Below are positions 20,734 to 25,179 of a stretch of 25,179 bases of DNA, piece by piece. Where the stretch lies: positions 1 through 25,179 of IMG/VR virus record IMGVR_UViG_3300046698_000109; one strand, given 5' to 3'. Position 1 is the stretch's first letter; each line of letters starts with the position of its first letter. The position numbers and the translations under genes are program-made. The notes beneath the pieces were generated by a model that had not been told where the DNA came from, did not search any database, and saw only the letters and a program-made list of their open reading frames with translations. The stretch is from a virus.

Positions 20734-21134
20734 GTTTTGCGCGGGTACGCGTACCCGACGCGTCTGAGCAGTTCCGCCACGCCTTCTTCGTCCAGCTCCT
20801 CGGATTCGCGGAACACGACCCAGTGGGGTGGCCCGACCGGCATCTCTTCGAGTCCATTCGGGCCATTTCTCAATCGGCTAGATGGGTTGCCTCCGTTGTC
20901 TTTGGCGATGCATGAGCAAGCGCTACACGGCTCATCGGCGATGGAGCCGCCATCGAATGTCTCTCCACAGCCGGTGCAGTAGAAGACCTGCGCTGGTCTA
21001 TCGAAAATCCCGCCAGGTCCCCAGTAGGTCCCGGTGTCCTCATGCTTCGTGTCATCCCCATGCTGCGATCGCTGGCAGATGCTGTCGCCACTCGTCGCTC
21101 CGCAGATACTTACGTCTCTCGATCGCCTAGACAT
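20721..21134 (-). CDS. Hypothetical protein with zinc-ribbon-like core
   Basis: 137 residues from the ATG at 21134, which follows directly on the stop of the upstream gene (TAGATG) and lies inside dispersed element copy 3. The first residues, MSRRSRD, are thus encoded by the element. The core VFYCTGCGETFDGGSIADEP followed by CSACSCIAKD supplies two CxxC pairs, a zinc ribbon. The C-terminus HWVVFRESEELDEEGVAELL is folded and acidic. No good ribosome site is seen, so re-initiation after the upstream stop is likely. A shorter start would also keep the zinc ribbon. Confidence 0.5.
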   Translation of the reverse strand: MSRRSRDVSICGATSGDSICQRSQHGDDTKHEDTGTYWGPGGIFDRPAQVFYCTGCGETFDGGSIADEPCSACSCIAKDNGGNPSSRLRNGPNGLEEMPVGPPHWVVFRESEELDEEGVAELLRRVGYAYPRKTLDV

Positions 21135-21140
21135 CTAGGG
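21117..21140 (-). promoter_or_regulatory. Dispersed element copy 3
   Basis: TCTCGATCG followed by CCTAGACATCTAGGG. On the minus strand it contains both the stop of the upstream gene (TAG at 21137-21135) and the start codon of the next (21134), so it forms the junction itself. Confidence 0.6.
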
Positions 21141-21416
21141 CTTCTTGTGGCGGGCGGGTGCCGTTTCGCTTGTGCTCACGCTCATGCGCAGGTAGGACAT
21201 CAGCGCGTTGCCCTTCGCCCTCGGGTCGTACACGTAGTCGGCGACGTAATTGTCGCCAGACGTTGCTGCCCGGAAGAGGTCGGCGAGTCGCGGACTGCCC
21301 CCGTAGACGAAGTCCACAGCAGACGATGACTCGCTGATCTTGTTCTCCCACATGCAGACCCCCGAATGGCCGTAGTCGAGGCATCGCACAACACGAGTGG
21401 AACACCAGATGCTCAC
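21135..21416 (-). CDS. Small hypothetical protein
   Basis: 93 residues. I choose the GTG at 21416 because it has a near-perfect GGGAGGAAG site six bases upstream; in-frame ATGs further up read into the GIY-YIG gene. VVRCLDYGHSGVCMWENKIS again carries the C..YGHSG.C signature of this cassette's small proteins. The rest (DFVYGGSPRLADLF, YVYDPRAKGNALMSYLRMS) is probably globular. The stop lies in dispersed element copy 3. Function unknown. Confidence 0.5.
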   Translation of the reverse strand: MSIWCSTRVVRCLDYGHSGVCMWENKISESSSAVDFVYGGSPRLADLFRAATSGDNYVADYVYDPRAKGNALMSYLRMSVSTSETAPARHKKP

Positions 21417-21454
21417 GGCTTCCTCCCTCTGAGGTAGGCGTCCTTCTTGGTCAT
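21413..21454 (-). CDS. Possible 13-residue coupling ORF
   Basis: MTKKDAYLRGRKP. It starts in TAATG overlap with the stop of the GIY-YIG gene and ends in GTGA overlap with the next start. It may be a re-initiation bridge rather than a functional peptide. Only geometry supports it. Confidence 0.2.
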   Translation of the reverse strand: MTKKDAYLRGRKP

Positions 21455-21921
21455 TACTCGCCATCCTTCGACAAATAGGCGGTGAGCTGGTCCGATTCTT
21501 TGAACCACTCGCCATGCACCCGATCCTCCGCGAATATCTCGTGAAGTTCTCGTTCCCTTGCGAGACCGCCCGGCTCAGTACACAGGAGTTCCATCGGTCC
21601 AGCCGCCGTGCTCAAGTCCCGCACACGCCCAGCGACATTGGTGGACTGCCCGATCTTCACGAGTCCGTCACCGCGGCGGACAAAGTACACGTCGGCGGGA
21701 CGAGCGATCGGCACCGACGGGCGGATACGGGTCGGGAGATTGTCCTCGTCGCCCTCCCACTCGGTCTCGACTTCGATCGCCGTCTGGACCTGCGACCCGA
21801 TGGTGAACATGATCGCGCTGTGATGCGCCTCGCAGACCTCGACCCTCGCGCCGCTCCGTAGCGTCACGCTCCACTTCGAGCAGGCGGGGCACCCAGCGAA
21901 CTCACAAGGCGTGTCCATCAT
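21454..21921 (-). CDS. GIY-YIG-like protein of the T5orf172 / MUG113 type
   Basis: 155 residues. The first of two adjacent ATGs (21921) overlaps the RHH stop (ATGA). The N-terminal part has Cys/His (CEFAGCPACSKW, EVCEAHHSA), likely a zinc module. From ~residue 77, VYFVRRGDGLVKIGQSTNVA, then GRVRDLSTA, ARERELHEIFAEDRVHGEWF follows the T5orf172 domain: Y-F-V replaces GIY, K-I-G replaces YIG, then the Arg, and E/H in the last helix. Such proteins are free-standing nuclease-like genes in phages and may be mobile. Catalytic competence is plausible because the Arg and Glu are kept. Confidence 0.7.
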   Translation of the reverse strand: MMDTPCEFAGCPACSKWSVTLRSGARVEVCEAHHSAIMFTIGSQVQTAIEVETEWEGDEDNLPTRIRPSVPIARPADVYFVRRGDGLVKIGQSTNVAGRVRDLSTAAGPMELLCTEPGGLARERELHEIFAEDRVHGEWFKESDQLTAYLSKDGE

Positions 21922-22115
21922 CGTCCGCCCTTCGGGATCGGAGTCACCTCATGGCGACCGGGCGGGGCAGCGCTCGGCGTAGTCGTGCCAGCGCGGACCC
22001 GTTCGAGGCAACGCCTCACGAAATCAGATCGAGACACCTCGCGCCGCTTGGCCTCCGCGTCGATCCATGAGAGGAGATCATCCGCGACTCGCACAGGAAG
22101 AACGACCTTCGCCAC
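21918..22115 (-). CDS. Ribbon-helix-helix transcriptional regulator
   Basis: 65 residues from a GTG at 22115. AKVVLPVRVADDLLSWIDAE, then AKRREVSRSDFVRRCLERV is a clear RHH (CopG/MetJ-like): beta strand VVLPVRV, helix A, the turn V-S-R-S-D-F and helix B. The C-terminus is a Pro/Arg tail. Three CGTATAC repeats lie just upstream and would overlap its promoter, so autoregulation is likely. It overlaps the GIY-YIG gene by ATGA, so both would be controlled together. Confidence 0.75.
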   Translation of the reverse strand: MAKVVLPVRVADDLLSWIDAEAKRREVSRSDFVRRCLERVRAGTTTPSAAPPGRHEVTPIPKGGR

Positions 22116-22116
22116 A

Positions 22117-22152
22117 CGTATACGTTACCACGTCGTATACGGCCGCGTATAC
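22117..22152 (-). promoter_or_regulatory. Triple CGTATAC operator upstream of the RHH gene
   Basis: CGTATACG occurs at 22117-22124 and 22134-22141, and CGTATACA at 22146-22153, within the 50-base gap before the GTG at 22115. The first two are perfect 8-base palindromes. Short palindromes in series are the usual target of RHH dimers. The first copy touches the probable leaderless -10 region (TAACGT). Confidence 0.65.
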
Positions 22153-22165
22153 AACTGGGGCGTAC

Positions 22166-22405
22166 CTACGCCGCGCCAATCCGGTGCCTCGCCGCGGCGC
22201 GCGTCGCACCCCGCCGAGGTCCGCCGACCTCACCCCCGGCGCCACAGGAGCACTCCCAGAACCAGACCTCGCCCATGCCAGCCCCCTCGGCGTCCATGTC
22301 GTGCCAGACCGTCGTCGCGTGCTCGAGCCCGACGTGGACGCGCCCTGGGACGCGCAGGGAGAGCGACGGGGGCCGGTCCGGGATGGCGAGCAGGTCGTCG
22401 TCCAT
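22166..22405 (-). CDS. Small hypothetical protein with CSC motif
   Basis: 79 residues from an ATG at 22405, one base after the upstream stop. Begins MDDDLLAIPDRPPSLSL and contains WFWECSCGAGGEVGGPRRGA, followed by ATRAAARHRIGAA. The arrangement Trp-x-C-x-C-G, a basic loop, then Ala-rich helix with His is common in small actinophage proteins and may be a half zinc site. Function unknown. Its stop is followed by the operator region of the RHH gene, so it ends a transcription segment. Confidence 0.5.
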   Translation of the reverse strand: MDDDLLAIPDRPPSLSLRVPGRVHVGLEHATTVWHDMDAEGAGMGEVWFWECSCGAGGEVGGPRRGATRAAARHRIGAA

Positions 22406-22406
22406 G

Positions 22407-23144
22407 TCAGGCGACCGGCCGGACGAGCTCGAGGTGCCGCTGGGCGACGGCGGCCTGCATCTCCGCAGTGGCGGTCACGCCCAGGTCCGGGTCGGCGAGA
22501 ATCGCCCGGATGACCTCGATGATGAGCAGACCTTGCTGCTCATCGAGCCGGACCAGGCGTTCGGCGAGCCCGAGCCGCAGGATGTCCACCGACAGCATGT
22601 GCAGCTCGTGCTGCCAGCGTCCGAGCACGACGAGCGCGGCGTGGACGCGCATCTCCCGGACGACGGTGGCATGACTCCGCGTGGTATCGCCCTCACGCTG
22701 GCCCGTCCCGTGGCCCTCTTCATGGCCGGCCTCCTCGCGCGCCTTGCCGTAGAAGAGCTCGTCGGCTTCCAGGTCAGCGACGTAGCTGGTCACCCAGGCG
22801 ACCTGTCGACGCAGCTCGCGGTGCTGCCAGATCAGTGAGTCCTCGGGGCTCATGTCCCCGACCGGCGACGAGAAGGTCTTTGCCAGCTTCGCGATCTCCT
22901 CGATGCGGCGCTCCTCTAGCACGGCCTCGGCGTGCTTCTCGGCACTCTCGGTGTTCCCGCCATGGGCGACGCATTGGCCGATGCCCTGATGGTCGGTCCC
23001 CCAGCCCAGCTCGTGTGAGCAGGGTGAGCCCGCGGGTCGTGTGGACCGCCGCGAACCACCTGTGATGTGCCCCGGGCAGGCCGGCTTGCCGTAGCGGGTC
23101 AGGTGGACCTGGCCGCAGCGCTCGCAGGGGGCGGGGTCAGGCAT
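22407..23144 (-). CDS. Probable terminase small subunit / DNA-binding phage protein
   Basis: 245 residues from an ATG at 23144, which overlaps the upstream gene by eight bases; an ATG seven codons earlier is an alternative. The N-terminus PCERCGQVHLTRYGKPACPG, then GTDHQGIGQCVAHGGNTESA is a Cys/His-rich head seen in small terminase-like proteins of actinobacterial phages. A helical body follows (EERRIEEIAKLAKTFSS, LIWQHRELRRQVAWVTSYVA). The C-terminal LIIEVIRAILADPDLGV is helical. This module would recognise phage DNA for the large terminase. No classic HTH is obvious and the gene is 2.6 kb from the large subunit, so the call is moderate. Confidence 0.5.
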   Translation of the reverse strand: MPDPAPCERCGQVHLTRYGKPACPGHITGGSRRSTRPAGSPCSHELGWGTDHQGIGQCVAHGGNTESAEKHAEAVLEERRIEEIAKLAKTFSSPVGDMSPEDSLIWQHRELRRQVAWVTSYVADLEADELFYGKAREEAGHEEGHGTGQREGDTTRSHATVVREMRVHAALVVLGRWQHELHMLSVDILRLGLAERLVRLDEQQGLLIIEVIRAILADPDLGVTATAEMQAAVAQRHLELVRPVA

Positions 23145-23472
23145 TAGGCCCCCATGCTTGCTCAATGAACTCAGTCGCGGTCATTGGGTGGTCAGCCTCC
23201 TCGACATACCGCCAGAGCCATTCGACAAAGCTGGAGGAGAACACGGCACCCTGCCAGATCTGATTCGCCACTTCGAGCAAGAGGACGTCCCCTTCCAGCC
23301 GTTCGGGGATCGCCTCTCTGAAACCTCGAGCCCGGCGGCCCCGGTCAGCGTCGTCGGCGTGGCGCGCGGTGTCGTCGTAGCAGCGTTTGAGACACTCGTT
23401 CAGGCCCTCGATGGTCAGCCTCGTCGTCGAGCTGTCAACGTTCGTTCCGAACCAGCCGGGCAGCTCAGGCAT
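23137..23472 (-). CDS. Hypothetical protein
   Basis: 111 residues, ATG at 23472, overlapping both neighbours by eight bases. TRLTIEGLNECLKRCYDDTA and EGDVLLLEVANQIWQGAVF are amphipathic helices; the C-terminus TATEFIEQAWGPNA is acidic. No motif recognised. Codon use looks like its neighbours. Confidence 0.55.
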   Translation of the reverse strand: MPELPGWFGTNVDSSTTRLTIEGLNECLKRCYDDTARHADDADRGRRARGFREAIPERLEGDVLLLEVANQIWQGAVFSSSFVEWLWRYVEEADHPMTATEFIEQAWGPNA

Positions 23473-23866
23473 GGTGCCACCAGTGGACGCGGATATCCCG
23501 GCCCTGGAGAGTCACCTCCATCAGAGCGGCCCGAAACTCGTCGGGCTCCTCGGCGAGCGCGGCGCGCAGGTCAAACCCGCCATCGACCTTTTCAAGCTGC
23601 GTGTATCTGTCCTGCGCCATCCACGCGTCAACGCGTCGCGCCGCCGCCTCGATCCTGCGTCCCCGCCGGACCGCGGCCAGCAGGGCGCGCAACGTGGAAG
23701 TGGTGACCATCGTCATCGGAACCGCCACGGGAGTGCTCTCGATTGGCGTCAACTCATCAGTCGAGCGCGTCGCTAGTTCTGTGAGTGCGCCAAGGGTTTC
23801 CACATACGCCTCGGCGTAGTCGAGGTCGGCATCGGTCATCATGGTTGACTTTTGTTCATCGGCCAC
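23465..23866 (-). CDS. Hypothetical helical protein
   Basis: 133 residues from a GTG at 23866, chosen because GAGG lies six bases before it; the tandem ATGs at 23842/23839 have no ribosome site. The product starts MADEQKSTMMTDADLDYAEA and has helices (TLRALLAAVRRGRRIEAAA, DLRAALAEEPDEFRAAL). The last residues HVWWHHA-like (VHWWHHA) are His/Trp-rich. Family unknown. Confidence 0.5.
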   Translation of the reverse strand: MADEQKSTMMTDADLDYAEAYVETLGALTELATRSTDELTPIESTPVAVPMTMVTTSTLRALLAAVRRGRRIEAAARRVDAWMAQDRYTQLEKVDGGFDLRAALAEEPDEFRAALMEVTLQGRDIRVHWWHHA

Positions 23867-24125
23867 GGTAAGCCTCGTTCCTAACGATGTCGAAGCCGCA
23901 GGTACATGAGCGTTCCGGCACACGTCCGAAGTAGTACGTGAAGAGACTGACTCGCTGAGTCTTGATGCTGCACGTCGAGAGGTGATCTCCGAACGTAATG
24001 AGAGCAACCCGATAGCGGTCGGCTCGTTCCTCTGGGGTAGCCGCATAGCCATCGGCTCGCAAATGCCGAGGTACTTCGGGAAAGCCTAGAAGGATAGAGT
24101 TCTCGGCGTCGGTCAGGTCAGCCAT
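23856..24125 (-). CDS. Hypothetical small protein with Cys motif
   Basis: 89 residues from the ATG at 24125 (ATGA overlap with the HTH gene); a GTG one codon before is possible. ENSILLGFPEVPRHLRADGY, EERADRYRVALITFGDHL and SCTCGFDIVRNEAY, with three Cys in the second half. Small acidic-basic mixed protein without recognised family. Confidence 0.5.
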   Translation of the reverse strand: MADLTDAENSILLGFPEVPRHLRADGYAATPEERADRYRVALITFGDHLSTCSIKTQRVSLFTYYFGRVPERSCTCGFDIVRNEAYRGR

Positions 24126-24391
24126 CACACGCTCCTAACAGAGCGCCACCAGGGCGATCTGCGCCCGCCCCGGACCCTTCCCCCCTCCCTCCTTCTCAGC
24201 GCGTCGGTGATGGCCGCCCTGCTCACCCCGGACATCTCCGCCAGGCGTGCCTTGGGGACGCCCTTGGCGATGTAGCGCGCCCAGACCGCGGCACGGTCAT
24301 CGCGCGCGACCGCGGCCTGCGCGTCGTCGTCGTCGATCCGCCACTGCACCTTTTCCAGCGCGGCCCTAGCCTCGGCCAGTAGGTCAGCCAT
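24125..24391 (-). CDS. Small helix-turn-helix protein
   Basis: 88 residues from the ATG at 24391, overlapping the methyltransferase by eight bases. WARYIAKGVPKARLAEMSGV followed by SRAAITDALRRRE is an HTH: helix, the A-x-x-S-G-V-S turn, recognition helix, as in resolvase-type and small Xre-like proteins. The N-terminal MADLLAEARAALEKVQWRI is a helix and the tail is Arg/Trp-rich. It may regulate this cassette or support the methyltransferase. Target unknown. Confidence 0.65.
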   Translation of the reverse strand: MADLLAEARAALEKVQWRIDDDDAQAAVARDDRAAVWARYIAKGVPKARLAEMSGVSRAAITDALRRREGGRVRGGRRSPWWRSVRSV

Positions 24392-25088
24392 TCGCCACCG
24401 CCTCCCCAAATAGGACGCCTTGAGCGAGACGCTTGGCCGCGGCCTCGCAGTAGGACTCCTCGATCTCGATGCCGATCGCTTTCCTCCCTAACTGCTTCGC
24501 TGCGACCAGCGTGGATGCTCCACCAGCGAAAGGGTCGAGCACGATGCCGCCCGGTGGCACTACGAACGCGACTAGCTCACTCAGTAGGGACACGGGCTTC
24601 TCCACGGGGTGCACGCGGTCGCTGGAAGGGGTCGAGGGATGGCGCAGCACGTCCACAGGAGCGCCGGTGGCGGACCAGTAGGAACTAGACCAGCGGGCGT
24701 CGATAATCAGCTCGTGCGAATGCCGCCACGTCGCGCCCATCCCCGGCTTCTGTTTGTCCCACACGACGCAGTTGAGATTCGTGAATCGGCTGTAGAGGAC
24801 CGGGTAGAACACCGCGTACGCCTCGTCATCACAGAACACCAGGAAGTGCCCCGAGTCATCCAGCTTCGGAGCGATCGCGTCGACCACGGTCTTCCACCAC
24901 CAACCAAGCACGGATGCGTCGCCCCAGGTCCGCTGCCACCCCGAACGGCCCGCGTATTGCTGGGTAGGCATAAAGAAGGGAGGATCTGAAATGACAGCCG
25001 CGACCTTCGGGAGGATGCCAGCGACCTCCAGACAGTCGCCGTGATAAAGCGTCACCCATTCGTCCTGGTAGTAGGGATCAGACATCAT
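24384..25088 (-). CDS. Orphan DNA methyltransferase (beta-class, N4-cytosine or N6-adenine)
   Basis: 234 residues, the first of two ATGs at 25088, with a CAGGAGACC leader. Motif IV DPPF (residues 35-38, in VAAVISDPPFFM) comes first; motif I-like GIVLDPFAGGASTLVAA (181-197) comes near the C-terminus, followed by GRKAIGIEIEESYCEAAAKR. That order defines beta-class amino-methyltransferases. VHPVEKPVSLLSELV is motif X-like. No restriction gene is seen nearby, so it is probably an orphan enzyme that protects phage DNA or marks regulatory sites. The target recognition part (about 90-150) is small. Specificity cannot be read. Confidence 0.85.
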   Translation of the reverse strand: MMSDPYYQDEWVTLYHGDCLEVAGILPKVAAVISDPPFFMPTQQYAGRSGWQRTWGDASVLGWWWKTVVDAIAPKLDDSGHFLVFCDDEAYAVFYPVLYSRFTNLNCVVWDKQKPGMGATWRHSHELIIDARWSSSYWSATGAPVDVLRHPSTPSSDRVHPVEKPVSLLSELVAFVVPPGGIVLDPFAGGASTLVAAKQLGRKAIGIEIEESYCEAAAKRLAQGVLFGEAVANG

Positions 25089-25179
25089 GGTCTCCTGTCT
25101 CGATTGCCTAGACGGGCAGTGTCCTCCAAGAGATCGACAAGCGTTCGAATCTCGTTGCGTCGGATGACAACTGGATCAT
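25085..25179 (-). CDS. 3' end of an unidentified gene (cut by window edge)
   Basis: The last 30 codons are visible: DPVVIRRNEIRTLVDLLEDT, then ARLGNRDRRP and a TGA that overlaps the methyltransferase start. A charged helix is followed by a tail encoded by the half copy of the dispersed element. Function unknown. Confidence 0.45.
   Translation of the reverse strand, partial: DPVVIRRNEIRTLVDLLEDTARLGNRDRRP
25098..25113 (-). promoter_or_regulatory. Dispersed element, half copy 4
   Basis: TCTCGATTGCCTAGAC is identical to the corresponding part of copy 2, but the other palindrome arm is replaced by GGGCAG. It stands directly upstream of the methyltransferase ribosome site, in the same orientation as copies 1-3. 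Confidence 0.5.

Noticed and set aside
21127-21405. A second minus-strand frame ending in the same Leu-Asp-Val-stop as genes ending in other element copies
   Set aside because: The product is Arg-rich and motif-free; the overlapping frame with start at 21416 has a strong ribosome site and a Cys/His signature.

Overview
This window is part of a GC-rich double-stranded DNA tailed-phage genome (or prophage). It most resembles phages of actinobacteria: GC-rich codon use, many GTG starts, leaderless-looking promoters, and small genes chained by ATGA, GTGA and TGATG overlaps. Host and lineage are inferred from style, not from a database match. Except for one gene, everything is read from the minus strand, so transcription runs from high to low coordinates. 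I see no tRNA, no CRISPR array and no complete insertion sequence.

From right to left along transcription: (1) 25.2-20 kb is an accessory cassette holding an orphan beta-class DNA methyltransferase, a small HTH protein, a probable small terminase, a ribbon-helix-helix (RHH) protein with its own repeated operator, a T5orf172-type GIY-YIG protein and several Cys-rich small proteins. (2) 19.8-18.0 kb is the large terminase. (3) 17.2-12.8 kb is a 1457-codon gene fusing portal, a Nudix hydrolase domain and a MuF head-morphogenesis domain. Its MuF signature is split by a 318-residue intein. (4) 12.85-7.26 kb holds small head genes, a HAD-type phosphatase, an XkdF-like prohead protease, a scaffold-like protein and the major capsid protein. 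(5) 7.16-6.65 kb holds a small RHH protein and an array of five tandem hairpins. (6) 6.65-4.27 kb holds hypothetical genes, one with a helix-hairpin-helix region like the C-terminal half of IS110 transposases. (7) 4.24-0 kb includes a sugar module: three or four glycosyltransferase-like genes (one broken), an NAD-dependent sugar epimerase/dehydratase and the start of a methyltransferase. Tail genes are not in the window.

The most unusual structure is at 12.91-13.86 kb. The intein keeps its splicing motifs in the minus-strand portal frame. Its homing endonuclease is not fused in frame between them. It is a complete 282-codon plus-strand gene lying antisense to the intein, codon-for-codon in register and covering about 89% of it. 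The endonuclease has two HTH units and a Vsr-like catalytic core.

Two other non-coding structures stand out. The first is the hairpin array at 6673-6952: five units of about 57 bp with different but self-complementary stems and a conserved TGGGTTTCG core. The second is a dispersed 23-bp element centred on CCTAGAYGTCTAGG. It occurs three times, plus one half copy, always in the same orientation at a gene end/gene start junction.
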